NCBI GenBank assembly: GCA_958349535.1
Contig: CATWDJ010000001.1
Location: 139,290 to 203,289 of the forward strand
Direction: 5' to 3'
DNA length: 64,000 bases
DNA from: Maccoyibacter sp900556645
GTDB taxonomy: Bacteria > Bacillota > Clostridia > Lachnospirales > Lachnospiraceae
Positions 30,431 to 40,548 of this stretch are shown here, one piece after another. The notes beneath the pieces are model-generated. The model did not search any database and had not been told where the DNA came from. It saw only the letters and a program-made list of their open reading frames with translations. How positions within the stretch are numbered: the first letter of the stretch is position 1; each line of letters opens with the position of its first letter. The position numbers were made by a program, and so were the translations under genes.

Positions 30431-33286
30431 CTAATCGGTAAAGGAATTTGAACCCTCTCCTATATTTGCAGCCTGACCGTTTAGCAAATCCTCTTCGCTT
30501 GCCTGTTTGAAATAGTATTTCATAATTTTGGCAGATACATCGGCTGAGTTATGAGAGGTATATCCATAAGCAATACGGGTTGCAATAGATATCTCCGGGT
30601 TGGAATAAGGAGCATATCCCACAAATAAAGCGTGGTTCGGACGGTCTGCTACCTGCTGGGCAGTACCGGTCTTTCCTGCTACTTCTACCTCTAAATCATT
30701 GAACGAATCCAGATTCTGAACAACCATCCGCATACCGGAATGAATAGCATTCCATGTGGAACCTGAAATATCGCTCATTTCATTTTTTACCGTCGGAGAA
30801 TATTCTTTTACGGTATTGCCGTCTTTATCAACGACTTTCTTCAAAAGAGTCTCATTGTAAACCGTACCGGAATTGGCAACTGCTGTCACATATCGTGCCA
30901 GCTCGGTGGTAGTAAAGTTGTGATTACTCTGTCCGATGGCAGCCGTAACCGGATATTCCGTGGCAATCTGCGGTTCATTTTCCGGGATTTCAATTCCCGT
31001 GGTGGAATCCAATCCATACATAGAGGCATATTTGCTGATGGTTTCGATACCCTTTTCCTCATTGTAATTATCTCCGGTGGAACTTAACTGGTAGCCAACC
31101 TCGTAGAAGAAATAGTTACATGAATCTCGAATTGCCTCGGAAACATTGATACTTCCGTGAGTAGACGGATAAATCCAACATTTCGGTCCGTTTTCAAACC
31201 GTTCAAACTGTCCCTTATCCACAATATGGGTTCCGGTGGTAATGACACCCTCCGTCAGACCTGCTGTGGAGGTTACCATTTTAAAGGTGGAACCCGGTGC
31301 GGTTCTCTGCTGTGTAGCATAATTGTATAACGGAAGGGAACCACAGCTATTTAAATATGCATAATAGTCACTGTCAACGGAGTTGGCAAGCCTGTTGTTG
31401 TCGTATCCTGGATAGGAAACGATGGCGAGGATTTCTCCGGTATTAACATCCGTAATGACGGAAGAACCGGAACAAGGATCCAGTCCCAACTGTCCCGGAG
31501 TAATCTCCAACGACTGTATTTTGGATTTTACAAAACTGTAAGCACTGACGGAGCCGTTGTTTAGTGCAGCAACCTGTGCCTCGTCATAAGGAAGTACTCC
31601 CTGGTCATATAAAATCACACAAAGCTGTGTTCCGCTAATCTGATTTTTGCGAATCATGTATTTATAAACCAATTTTTCAAAATCGGAATCTTCCTGCAAA
31701 TCCTCCATGATATACTTAGACAGGGCATCAAAGACCTCATCGGAATCGGAATACTTGTTTTCCACACTAAACTTCGTAATGTCTATCCAGCTTTTGGAAA
31801 TGGCATGGGTCAGATATTCATTTAAAGAAATTTCCCCTTCCTTCCATGCTTTGTAGATTTCATCCGAAGTGTCAATGGCATCTGTGTCCAAAATATCCTC
31901 GGCTTTCAGGCGATTGATAATTTCTGTAATATAATCCTGTTCTTCTTCTGCCATACTGGCAAAAGGCGTTTTATCATTACCGGAAAGAATCCCGTTTAAC
32001 TCAGATAATACGGCAACCTGAGCAGACTCATATGCCTGCTGTACTTCCCGTTCTGTGTCACTGGCATCACTTTCTGTAAAATGATTGGTACGAATTAAAT
32101 GATTGTCGATGAAGGAAAAATAGACATCATCGATAGGAATCTTAATATCAGAAGCGGAACCGGTAGGTGTATACTCCTTGATATTTTCAATTTTAGAATA
32201 CAGGACACCGGCAATTTCCTGTTCCAATAAATCGTAAACGGCTTTGGTTAAATCTGCATCTATGGACAGATAGACATCATTTCCTGCCGTTGGCTCTTTT
32301 CTTTCCAAAATGTCAATCACTCTACCTACATTATCAACGGAAACCTTTTCTTTCCCCTTGGTTCCCTGCAGTTCCTTGTCCATAACCTGCTCAATGCCGG
32401 ATTTACCTACCACATCTGTAAGGCTGTAAGAATCATCCTCTTTGGATAAACTCTCATATTCTTCTACGGAGATTTTTCCGGTATAACCGATGAGATGGGC
32501 AAAATATTTGCTGTCATTATAATGGCGGACGGTCTCTTCACTGACATCCATTCCCTGTAATTCATCTCCGTTTTCACTGACATAGGCAACGGTTTTGTCG
32601 CTGACGCCGGTGGCAAGAGTTGTCAGAACGTATTTCTGATAGCTGTTTTGGGAAATGGCATATCTGAGGACGATAATCCGGTAACGGTCGTTTTCATCAT
32701 ATTTGGAAGAAACCTGATAACGCTCCTTGGCAAGATAATCGATAACCTGCTTTGGTGTTGCCTCTGCTTCATTGTATCCTAAGTCCCTATTATACTTTAA
32801 ATCTTCTGTCGAAGTATGGTCATAAATGTCAGCAAGAAACCGCTTTAAGGTGGAACCCTTGACGGTATACTGATATCCCTCTGACTCCGAATAGGAGATA
32901 TAGAAATCATTTTTGATGGAATCTCCGTTTTCATCTAAAACCTTGATGAAACGGTACATTTCGCTGTTAAGAGACTTGTTTTTTTCCTTGACACTGTCAT
33001 AGGTGCCGTTATCCTCAAAGGTAATGGCATAGGCAAGTTCATTGTATGCCAAAAGCTTACCGTTTCTGTCGTATATATTGCCTCGGGTACTGCTGAGTTC
33101 CCTGGTTTTTTCAATTTTCAAGGTGTAATTATCCAAATATTCCTGTCCGTTGATAATTTGCAGACGGAATACCCGCGAAAGCAAAAGGAATGACAGAATC
33201 AGCATGATGATGGTCAGAACCAACAGTCTGGATTTTAAAACTTTGGATACTACTTCTTTTATTTTATCAAACAAACTTCGCTGCAC
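30431..33286 (-). CDS. mrdA: Class B penicillin-binding protein 2 (elongation transpeptidase), enlarged
   Basis: 951 residues, clearly longer than the usual 600-700. An N-terminal membrane helix (about 18-38) is followed by the PBP dimer domain (LRLQIINGQEYL, RGNIYDRNGKLLA) and a transpeptidase domain with STFK at 666-669, a SCN at about 722-724 and KTGTAQQ near 873. The extra length is a strongly acidic helical region between about residues 340 and 620. It crosslinks lateral-wall peptidoglycan with RodA. It overlaps mreD by 20 bases. Confidence 0.93.
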   Translation of the reverse strand: MQRSLFDKIKEVVSKVLKSRLLVLTIIMLILSFLLLSRVFRLQIINGQEYLDNYTLKIEKTRELSSTRGNIYDRNGKLLAYNELAYAITFEDNGTYDSVKEKNKSLNSEMYRFIKVLDENGDSIKNDFYISYSESEGYQYTVKGSTLKRFLADIYDHTSTEDLKYNRDLGYNEAEATPKQVIDYLAKERYQVSSKYDENDRYRIIVLRYAISQNSYQKYVLTTLATGVSDKTVAYVSENGDELQGMDVSEETVRHYNDSKYFAHLIGYTGKISVEEYESLSKEDDSYSLTDVVGKSGIEQVMDKELQGTKGKEKVSVDNVGRVIDILERKEPTAGNDVYLSIDADLTKAVYDLLEQEIAGVLYSKIENIKEYTPTGSASDIKIPIDDVYFSFIDNHLIRTNHFTESDASDTEREVQQAYESAQVAVLSELNGILSGNDKTPFASMAEEEQDYITEIINRLKAEDILDTDAIDTSDEIYKAWKEGEISLNEYLTHAISKSWIDITKFSVENKYSDSDEVFDALSKYIMEDLQEDSDFEKLVYKYMIRKNQISGTQLCVILYDQGVLPYDEAQVAALNNGSVSAYSFVKSKIQSLEITPGQLGLDPCSGSSVITDVNTGEILAIVSYPGYDNNRLANSVDSDYYAYLNSCGSLPLYNYATQQRTAPGSTFKMVTSTAGLTEGVITTGTHIVDKGQFERFENGPKCWIYPSTHGSINVSEAIRDSCNYFFYEVGYQLSSTGDNYNEEKGIETISKYASMYGLDSTTGIEIPENEPQIATEYPVTAAIGQSNHNFTTTELARYVTAVANSGTVYNETLLKKVVDKDGNTVKEYSPTVKNEMSDISGSTWNAIHSGMRMVVQNLDSFNDLEVEVAGKTGTAQQVADRPNHALFVGYAPYSNPEISIATRIAYGYTSHNSADVSAKIMKYYFKQASEEDLLNGQAANIGEGSNSFTD

Positions 33287-33785
33287 TCCTTTTTTCGATT
33301 TTTTCTAAATGCTGATTGATTTTCAGCAGAATAAAATATAATCCCAATGTAATTACAAGAGTATAGACCATCTCCGGTATAATGATGTGTCCCAGATAAT
33401 ATCCGAAATGTACTTTTTTCCGAGGAAGAAAACGAAGCAGATACATAATCATTCCCAACACCAGATCACTTCCCAGAATCAGCATCATAGGCAGCTTAAT
33501 ATCATCCGGATAAAAAATCTTGCGGAACATACCGTTGATATAGCCGATAACCATATAGACTATGGTATAAAAGCCAAAGACATCTCCAAAAAAGATATCC
33601 AATAACAATCCGCAAAACAGTCCAATCCACATTCCCTCTTTCCGTCCTCGCATAAACCCGAAGGAGGAAACTACCACAATCAGAAGGTTTGGGGAAATAG
33701 ACGCAAAAGACAGAGCCTGAAAAACAGTACTCTGTAGTAAAAAACATATTACAATGATAAAAAATATCGTTACTTTTCTTCTCAT
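33267..33785 (-). CDS. mreD: Rod shape-determining protein MreD
   Basis: 172 residues and five to six hydrophobic helices, with the MreD pattern PNLLIVVVSSFGFMRGRKEGMWIGLFCGLLLDIFFG split across helices 2 and 3. It is an integral membrane part of the elongasome that links MreC and the PBP2/RodA pair. Located between mreC and PBP2. Confidence 0.92.
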   Translation of the reverse strand: MRRKVTIFFIIVICFLLQSTVFQALSFASISPNLLIVVVSSFGFMRGRKEGMWIGLFCGLLLDIFFGDVFGFYTIVYMVIGYINGMFRKIFYPDDIKLPMMLILGSDLVLGMIMYLLRFLPRKKVHFGYYLGHIIIPEMVYTLVITLGLYFILLKINQHLEKIEKRSAAKFV

Positions 33786-33793
33786 ATTACAAT

Positions 33794-34663
33794 CTACTCC
33801 GTGTCTGCTACGGCATCTGTCTTTTTGTCCAGAATAACCAGAACTTCTCTCAGATGTTCAAAATCTGCGGAAGGAGTGATGGTTCCCGATTTGGTAATAT
33901 TATTGGAATCCATTTTTGCTTCGCTGATGTAACCGATGGAAATACCCGGAAGATATTTGTCACTGACATTGGAGGTTACAATCTGGTCTCCTTCTTTGAT
34001 TTGGTTTTCCGTGTCTTTCAGTTCTGAAAACTGTATCACACGGTCTTCATTCATGGATTTTAAGTCACCCTTTACAATACAGCTGTCAGAGGTGGATAAT
34101 ACCATTCCGCTGACCTTGCTGCTATCATCAATGATGGAACGTACCTTGGCATAATGAGGTCCCACATCAATGACAATTCCCACCAATCCGCTGCCGGCAA
34201 TGACATTCATATCCTTCTCAATGCCGTCTTTGGAGCCTTTGTCAATTAAAAATATATTGAACCAGTTACTTCCACCTTTGCCGATGACATGGGCTCCGGT
34301 TTTTTTATAATTGGAATACTGCTGGTCCAACTGATAGAGGTTTCTCAAATCCTCCAATTCATATTGCTCCAGCTTGGTCGTATTTAATTCGGTTGTCAGC
34401 TTTTCTACCTGTTCCTGTAGCTTCTCATTCTCATCCATAACTTCTTCCAAAGTCTGAAAACGGTCAGATTTATTGGAAAAGAAGGTGCCTACGGAATTGA
34501 TTCCCTTCTGCATAGGAACAAAGATATAGCTTGCTACGGAATTTAATGGTCCGCCGGAGGTTCCGGCAGAATAAGAAAGAAAAATCACAAAAATGAAAAT
34601 TCCGCATAATCCCAGCAACAGATATCGTGCCGGTATTGAAAATTTTGTTTTTTTACGTTTCAT
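33794..34663 (-). CDS. mreC: Rod shape-determining protein MreC
   Basis: 289 residues. One N-terminal membrane helix (about 10-32) is followed by a coiled coil (about 70-105, TLEEVMDENEKLQEQVEKL) and the two-barrel MreC domain (GSKDGIEKDMNVIAGSGLVG, AKVRSIIDDSSKVSGM, ISIGYISEAK). It activates PBP2-RodA in the extracytoplasmic space. It follows mreB by eight bases. Confidence 0.95.
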   Translation of the reverse strand: MKRKKTKFSIPARYLLLGLCGIFIFVIFLSYSAGTSGGPLNSVASYIFVPMQKGINSVGTFFSNKSDRFQTLEEVMDENEKLQEQVEKLTTELNTTKLEQYELEDLRNLYQLDQQYSNYKKTGAHVIGKGGSNWFNIFLIDKGSKDGIEKDMNVIAGSGLVGIVIDVGPHYAKVRSIIDDSSKVSGMVLSTSDSCIVKGDLKSMNEDRVIQFSELKDTENQIKEGDQIVTSNVSDKYLPGISIGYISEAKMDSNNITKSGTITPSADFEHLREVLVILDKKTDAVADTE

Positions 34664-34671
34664 AAAAACCT

Positions 34672-35685
34672 CTATTTATAAATCTTAGTTTTCATGGTAA
34701 AGGTCAGGTGTTTAAATTTGTCGTCGGATACGATTTTGTTCAGACCTCTCACCACGGTTTCCTCCGGATTTTCACAGCAATTTACCCTGATACCGGTAAT
34801 CTGTGTAAAAAGTTCATCCAGCTTGTGGATTTTGGAACTTCCGCCGGTAATATAAATTCCGGAGTGAATAATATCTTTTGCCAATTCAGGCGGGGTTTTT
34901 TCCAGAATCATTTTGATGGAATTGCAGATGGAATTCAGGTTGTCCTTGATGGCATCATATACCACCGCCGCAGAAATCTCTTTTTCAATCGGAAGGCCGC
35001 TGACTAAATCTCTTCCCACAATAGTCATGCTGTTCTCTTCTCCCGGAATACCACATCCCAGTTCTTCCTTCAATGACATGGCGGTTTTTTGACCGATGAC
35101 AAGGCTGTAGGTGCGTTTCAGATGAGAAATAATGGATTCGTCAATACGGTTTCCACCGAAATGAAGCAAATCGCTTAACACCAGTCCTCCCAGAGAAATT
35201 ACGGAAATTTCCGTTGTATCGGCTCCAATATCTACCACCATAACGCCGGTAGGTTCATTGACATCCAAGTCTAATCCCACGGCATCTGCCAAAGGCTTTT
35301 CGCATAAAAGCACATTCTTTGGTTTGGATTTGCTCTTATAAAACAAATCGTAAAAAGCTTTCTTTTCCACCTCTGTAATGTCAGTAGGAACAGCCACTAC
35401 AAACTCCGCACCTCTGACTTTTCCCTTGGCGTATTTTTCCAAAAATTCAAAAATCATAGTCTGCATATTGGCATAGTCAGCAATGACACCGTTTACCACC
35501 GGAAAGGTCACATTGATATTTTCCGGTGCTTTTTCATACATGGCGTAAGCAGCATCTCCGTATGCGTACATCTGATTCTTATTCACTACTGCGATTGTAT
35601 TTTTTTCGTTTAAAACTTTGCCGGTTGCCTTGCAATATACCTTCATATTGCTGGTTCCCAAATCAATTCCGAATGTATTGCTCAT
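34672..35685 (-). CDS. mreB: MreB-family actin-like protein
   Basis: 337 residues of actin fold: phosphate-1 IDLGTSNMKVY, connect and phosphate-2 MVVDIGADTTEISVIS, adenosine motif ITGGSSKIHKLDELF. It forms membrane filaments that direct wall elongation. First gene of mreB-mreC-mreD-PBP2-minCDE-rodA. The sequence is divergent from the canonical form (for example CKATGKVLNEKNTIAVV), typical of this group's MreB/Mbl lineage. Confidence 0.93.
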   Translation of the reverse strand: MSNTFGIDLGTSNMKVYCKATGKVLNEKNTIAVVNKNQMYAYGDAAYAMYEKAPENINVTFPVVNGVIADYANMQTMIFEFLEKYAKGKVRGAEFVVAVPTDITEVEKKAFYDLFYKSKSKPKNVLLCEKPLADAVGLDLDVNEPTGVMVVDIGADTTEISVISLGGLVLSDLLHFGGNRIDESIISHLKRTYSLVIGQKTAMSLKEELGCGIPGEENSMTIVGRDLVSGLPIEKEISAAVVYDAIKDNLNSICNSIKMILEKTPPELAKDIIHSGIYITGGSSKIHKLDELFTQITGIRVNCCENPEETVVRGLNKIVSDDKFKHLTFTMKTKIYK

Positions 35686-35702
35686 CGTATTCTCCCTTTT
35701 GA

Positions 35703-36392
35703 CTATATTTGTCCGTTTTCTCTAAAGCTGTAATAACAGTGATCTCCAATGATGATGTGATCTGCCAGTGGAATCTGCATATACTCTCCGCATTTTGCCA
35801 GAGTATCCGTTACCCGGAAATCAGCAGGACTGGGATCAGGTTCACCGCTTGGATGATTGTGCAGCAGAATAATATATGCTGCGTTGTGTGTAATTGCCGT
35901 ATAAAAAATCTCCCGTGGTGAGACTACAGAAGTACTGATACTCCCTATGGAAACAATCTGTTCCGTAATCAGTCTACCCTTGTTTGAGAAAAGACTAACC
36001 ATTAAAATTTCTTTTGTTTCATGACACATCTGTTCCATATAATACGCTGCCACAGATGAGGCATTCTGTAAGGTCACCTGTTCTTTGGCGGAAAGACGGC
36101 TGAGTCGCTTGCAAAGCTCTGCAATGCATTTGAGCTGAATGGATTTTACCCTGCCGATTCCCGGAAGGCTCATCATCTCCTCCTTACTCATGGAGTATAG
36201 ATTTAAAAGTCCACCGCCCTGATATCGCAGAAATTCTTCTGCCAATTCCACTGACTGTATTCCGTTGGTTCCGGTTCTTAAAATTACTGCCAGAAGTTCT
36301 GCGTCCGACAGGTATCCGGTTCCCCGCTCAAAACATTTCTCATAAGGTCTTTCCGTATCCGGCAAATCTTTTACAGTATGATGTTTTTTCAT
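35703..36392 (-). CDS. radC: RadC-family JAMM-domain protein
   Basis: 229 residues from the ATG at 36392 (AAAGGATT site; the longer frame to 36419 lacks one). A helix-hairpin-helix (LPGIGRVKSIQL, near 77-87) is followed by a JAMM metal-binding motif HNHPSGEPDPSPAD, with His-178, His-180 and Asp-191. Despite the name, family members show no confirmed role in recombination repair; some mobile-element relatives affect DNA handling. It is upstream of mreB as in many Firmicutes. Confidence 0.94.
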   Translation of the reverse strand: MKKHHTVKDLPDTERPYEKCFERGTGYLSDAELLAVILRTGTNGIQSVELAEEFLRYQGGGLLNLYSMSKEEMMSLPGIGRVKSIQLKCIAELCKRLSRLSAKEQVTLQNASSVAAYYMEQMCHETKEILMVSLFSNKGRLITEQIVSIGSISTSVVSPREIFYTAITHNAAYIILLHNHPSGEPDPSPADFRVTDTLAKCGEYMQIPLADHIIIGDHCYYSFRENGQI

Positions 36393-36462
36393 AGAATCCT
36401 TTCCACTCTCTCGGAACAAGAATTATGTAAACCCCAAAACTGTAAAACACATATAATTTATA

Positions 36463-37779
36463 TTAACACATCTTATCTTTGTCTACAAGATTTCTATCAT
36501 AAAGTTTTTGTAAAGACATAAGGATACCTAATTTTGCATGATACCATGTTAAACCGCCCTGAAAATACACCGCGTAAGGGGGTTTTAGAGGTCCATCGGC
36601 ACTTAATTCGATGGAGGAGCCCTGTACAAAAGCTCCCGCTGCCATAATGACCTTTGCGTCGTATCCCGGCATATCCCAAGGTTCCGGGGTCACAAAGCTG
36701 TCCACCGGAGCCGCCGCCTGAATTCCTTCACAGAAAGCAATCAAACCTTCCGGTTTTCCAAAAGTCACTGCTTGAATGATATCGTGACGAGATTCATTGC
36801 CGTTTGGAATGACATCAAATCCCAGCTTCTCGTAAATATTTGCCGCAAAGATGGCTCCTTTTAATGCACCTGCCGTTACCACCGGAGCTTGGAATAAACC
36901 CTGATAGAAAGATTGGATGACTCCAAGGGAGGCTCCCACTTCTTTTCCCAGCCCCGGAGAAGTCAGCCGGTAAGCTGCATTTTCAATACATTCCTTTTTT
37001 CCTACAATGTATCCGCCGATAGGTGCCAGACCGCCTCCGGCATTTTTAATGAGGGAACCTACAATCATGTCCGCTCCCACTTCCAACGGTTCCCGTTCTT
37101 CCACAAATTCTCCGTAGCAGTTATCCACCATGCAGATAACCTCCGGTTTGATTTCTTTGATAAAACGGATTAATTCGCCAATCCTCTCTACGGAAAGGGT
37201 TGGACGGGTCTGATAGCCTTTGGAGCGTTGAATAGTTACCAGCTTGGTCTTATCATTGATTGCCGCCCTGATTCCTTCAAAATCAAAGCTGCCATCCGGT
37301 AATAAATCTACCTGACGGTAAGTAATTCCGTATTCTGCCAAAGAACCTTTGGAGGGACGGATACCGATGACCTCTTCTAACGTATCATAAGGCTTTCCCA
37401 CAGGAGAAAGCAGTTCATCCCCCGGGCGAAGGTTAGACATCAGTGCAAGTGCCAGAGCATGGGTACCGCAGGTAATCTGGGGACGCACCAGAGCGTCTTC
37501 ACCACGAAAAACATCGGCATACACCTTTTCTAAAGTGTCCCTGCCTACATCGTCATAGCCGTAACCACTAGAGGTCTGGAAGCATTCCGCACTGACTCTG
37601 TTTTTTTGCATGGCACGGATAACCTTTAGCTGATTGTATTCGGCTATGGTGTCAATGGCATCAAAGCGTTCCTTTAAAGAGGCTTCTATCTGATGACCAA
37701 AGGTATAGACCTTTTCTGAAATCCCCAGTTCTTCATACTGTTTTTTGATGGCATCCTCTGATATAGTTAATTGATTCAT
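36463..37779 (-). CDS. PLP-dependent lyase family protein (methionine gamma-lyase-like, YnbB)
   Basis: 438 residues. Fold type I PLP enzyme of the group annotated as methionine gamma-lyase family or aluminium resistance protein (B. subtilis YnbB). Seen: SSGYGYDDVGRDTLEKVY, CGTHALALALMSNLRPGDEL, ICMVDNCYGEFVEE, and the PLP lysine in SLIKNAGGGLAPIGG. The physiological substrate is uncertain. It overlaps miaA by four bases (ATGA), a conserved pairing in Clostridia. Confidence 0.88.
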   Translation of the reverse strand: MNQLTISEDAIKKQYEELGISEKVYTFGHQIEASLKERFDAIDTIAEYNQLKVIRAMQKNRVSAECFQTSSGYGYDDVGRDTLEKVYADVFRGEDALVRPQITCGTHALALALMSNLRPGDELLSPVGKPYDTLEEVIGIRPSKGSLAEYGITYRQVDLLPDGSFDFEGIRAAINDKTKLVTIQRSKGYQTRPTLSVERIGELIRFIKEIKPEVICMVDNCYGEFVEEREPLEVGADMIVGSLIKNAGGGLAPIGGYIVGKKECIENAAYRLTSPGLGKEVGASLGVIQSFYQGLFQAPVVTAGALKGAIFAANIYEKLGFDVIPNGNESRHDIIQAVTFGKPEGLIAFCEGIQAAAPVDSFVTPEPWDMPGYDAKVIMAAGAFVQGSSIELSADGPLKPPYAVYFQGGLTWYHAKLGILMSLQKLYDRNLVDKDKMC

Positions 37780-38729
37780 AATATTCCTCTTTCCTGTAAT
37801 ACTGATATCATATAGTCCAGTATTTTTTCTTCGTCATAATCAAATTCCGGTTTTTCTATCCACAGAACCTCCCGTTCTCTGCGAAACCAGGTAAGCTGCC
37901 GTTTGGCAAAGTGTCTTGTGTCCCTTTTTAAGATATATACCGCTTCTTCCAAAGAGAGATTTCCCTCCAGATAATCTAAGATTTCTTTGTAACCCAATCC
38001 CTGCATGGAAACGAAATCTTTGGTATATCCCATATCCTTTAAACGGCGTACCTCATCCAAAAGTCCGGCATCCAGCATCTTATCCACTCTGGCATCAATC
38101 CTGTGATAAATTTTTTCCCGTTCATCATCCAGAACAAAATAGGCAAATTCATAAGGACTTTCCTTTTGTCGTTCTGCCTCGTTATGCTCCGATATTTTTT
38201 TGCCGGATTTATGGTAAAATTCCAAAGCCCGGATGATTCGTTTTACATTATTGGGATGAATGGCTTTTGCGGAGGCCTCATCCACCTGTTCTAACATATG
38301 GTGCAGATATGCATTTCCCCGCTCCTTGGCCAGTGTTTCTAACTGGGTACGGTATGCCGTATCTTCTTTTTCTTCGGTAAAATCAATGTCATAGAGCAAG
38401 GCCTGAATATAAAATCCGGTGCCTCCCACCACAATAGGAATCTGGTGATTTGCATAGATTTCATTTAAGGCTTTTTTTGCATATTCTTGAAATTTTACCA
38501 CATGAAATTCTTCATCCGGCATGAGAATATCAATGAGATAATGGGGAATCCCCTGCATTTCCTCCGGTTTTATCTTAGCAGCACCGATATCCATATGGCG
38601 GTACACCTGCATGGAATCCGCAGAGATAATTGCTCCGTTGATTTTTTTTGCCAAAGCAATAGATAAATCCGATTTTCCCACTGCGGTGGGACCGCTTAAT
38701 ATAATCAATGGTTGTTTTTCTTTTCCCAT
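37776..38729 (-). CDS. miaA: tRNA dimethylallyltransferase
   Basis: 317 residues from the ATG at 38729, one base after the mutL stop; a TTG three codons earlier is less likely. P-loop GPTAVGKS at 13-20, then ADSMQVYRHMDIGAAK, PHYLIDI, VVGGTGFYIQALLYD and RRVKRIIRALE-type NNVKRIIRALE. It adds the dimethylallyl group to A37 of tRNAs reading UNN codons. Its ribosome site lies inside the end of mutL, so the genes are coupled. Confidence 0.96.
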   Translation of the reverse strand: MGKEKQPLIILSGPTAVGKSDLSIALAKKINGAIISADSMQVYRHMDIGAAKIKPEEMQGIPHYLIDILMPDEEFHVVKFQEYAKKALNEIYANHQIPIVVGGTGFYIQALLYDIDFTEEKEDTAYRTQLETLAKERGNAYLHHMLEQVDEASAKAIHPNNVKRIIRALEFYHKSGKKISEHNEAERQKESPYEFAYFVLDDEREKIYHRIDARVDKMLDAGLLDEVRRLKDMGYTKDFVSMQGLGYKEILDYLEGNLSLEEAVYILKRDTRHFAKRQLTWFRREREVLWIEKPEFDYDEEKILDYMISVLQERGIL

Positions 38730-38730
38730 A

Positions 38731-40536
38731 TTACACAATCCTTTTAAACTTTTTCTCCAACTCGTATTTTGTCATGGAAATAATGGTGGGTCTGCCGTGG
38801 GGACATTGATATGGATTCTCACATTCCAGCAGCTCGCCAATCAGATGATCCATTTCTGCCAAAGAAAGACGCTGATTTCCCTTTACAGCCGCTTTGCAGG
38901 ACATGGAAGCAACCTTTTCTAAAATGGCATCACTGGTTTTCAATCCGGTTTCTTCGGACAAATCATCCAGCATTTCCAAAAACAGATGCTTTTCGTTAAT
39001 CTGATACAGATTTGCCGGCACGGCACAAATGGAATATTCACTGCCGCCGAAGGATTCTATCTGATAGCCCAGACGTTGGAATTCCGGCAAAAACTTTTGG
39101 AGCAGTTCTTCTTCTCTCATGTTCAGACTAATAACCATAGGCGGTGAAATTTGTTGGGAATTAAATTCTTTTTCCCGGAAATTTCGCATCATCCGCTCAA
39201 ACAACACCTTTTCATGGGCAGCGTGCTGGTCAATAATAAAGAGCTTTTCGTCAAATTCCACCAGCCAGTAAGTAGAAAACACCTGACCGATGATACGGTG
39301 CTTCGGTTTGGAAGCCTCCTCCAGAAAATGCTGCTCATAGACAGAACTCTCTTCTATTTTCAGCTGTTTTGGAGGTGCTGTAGTCTTCTGTTCCAGTTCA
39401 CGGATTCTTACTGTTTCAAAAGGCTCCGGTGGTTTCGGAACAGACGCCTTGCGTTGAACCGAAGACTCCGGTGATGGCTTTGGTAACGGCTTTGGCGAAG
39501 GTTTTAAAGGTTCTTCATTTTCCGTCAAAGTTACTTCCGGAATAAAGTCCCGATGGGTTAATCCCTCTGCCACCGTCTGTTGAATATTTTTGTAAATCTC
39601 CGGTCCGTTGTCAAAACGCAGTTCCATCTTGGTGGGATGCACATTTACATCCAAAAGCTCTGTATTCACAGTAATATTCAATACCGTAAAGGGATATTGG
39701 TGCTGCATTAAATGATTTTTATAGGCATCCTCAATGGCTTTTGATATCAACTGACTTTTGATATAACGTCCATTGATGAAAAAAGTTTCAAAATTGCGGT
39801 TTCCACGGGAAATAATCGGTTTTCCCAAAAAACCGTCAATGGAAATATTTTCGTAATTCTGATGGATTTCAATGAGATTTGCGGCAATATCCCTGCCGTA
39901 AATATGATAAATAATCTCTTTTTGCTTTCCGTTACCGGAGGTGCTTAACTTGGTCTGACCGTTCACAATAAACCGGAAGGAAATATCCGGGTGGGAAAGA
40001 GCCAGATGTTCCATCAGAGAACTGATATGGGACGCCTCCGTCTGGGGTGTCTTTAAAAATTTCTGTCTCGCCGGAGTATTATAGAACAGGTTTCGTACCA
40101 GAAATGTGGTTCCGTTTGGAGCACCGATTTCTTCTAAGGATTTTTCCTCAGAGCCTTCGATAACATAGCGGCATCCCAAAAGAGCCTCCTGCGTCTTGGT
40201 AATCAGTTCCACTTGGGAAACGGCGGCAATGCTGGAAAGAGCTTCTCCACGGAATCCCAAAGAGGTAACGGTAACTAAGTCCTCCACCGAACGAATTTTA
40301 CTGGTGGAATGCCGCAGAAATGCCAATGCAATTTCTTCCTTTGGAATACCACAGCCATTGTCGGTAATACGGATAAAGGAAATACCGCCCTCTTTGATTT
40401 CCACAGTAATTGCCGTGGCTTGTGCATCTATGGCGTTTTCCACCAATTCTTTTACCACAGAAGCAGGGCGTTCCACCACTTCCCCTGCCGCTATCTTATC
40501 AATGGTTGATTGTTCTAACAGATGTATTTCCGCCAT
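38731..40536 (-). CDS. mutL: DNA mismatch repair protein MutL
   Basis: 601 residues. The GHKL ATPase N-terminus has KIAAGEVVERPASVVKELVENAIDA split around the Mg-binding Glu/Asn, DNGCGIP and GFRGEALSSI. A Pro/Lys-rich linker (about 335-395) separates it from the C-terminal endonuclease domain with DQHAAHEKVLFE and CPHGRP, so it is of the nicking MutL type. It acts with MutS, encoded just upstream. Confidence 0.97.
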   Translation of the reverse strand: MAEIHLLEQSTIDKIAAGEVVERPASVVKELVENAIDAQATAITVEIKEGGISFIRITDNGCGIPKEEIALAFLRHSTSKIRSVEDLVTVTSLGFRGEALSSIAAVSQVELITKTQEALLGCRYVIEGSEEKSLEEIGAPNGTTFLVRNLFYNTPARQKFLKTPQTEASHISSLMEHLALSHPDISFRFIVNGQTKLSTSGNGKQKEIIYHIYGRDIAANLIEIHQNYENISIDGFLGKPIISRGNRNFETFFINGRYIKSQLISKAIEDAYKNHLMQHQYPFTVLNITVNTELLDVNVHPTKMELRFDNGPEIYKNIQQTVAEGLTHRDFIPEVTLTENEEPLKPSPKPLPKPSPESSVQRKASVPKPPEPFETVRIRELEQKTTAPPKQLKIEESSVYEQHFLEEASKPKHRIIGQVFSTYWLVEFDEKLFIIDQHAAHEKVLFERMMRNFREKEFNSQQISPPMVISLNMREEELLQKFLPEFQRLGYQIESFGGSEYSICAVPANLYQINEKHLFLEMLDDLSEETGLKTSDAILEKVASMSCKAAVKGNQRLSLAEMDHLIGELLECENPYQCPHGRPTIISMTKYELEKKFKRIV

Positions 40537-40548
40537 GACTGCTCCTTT

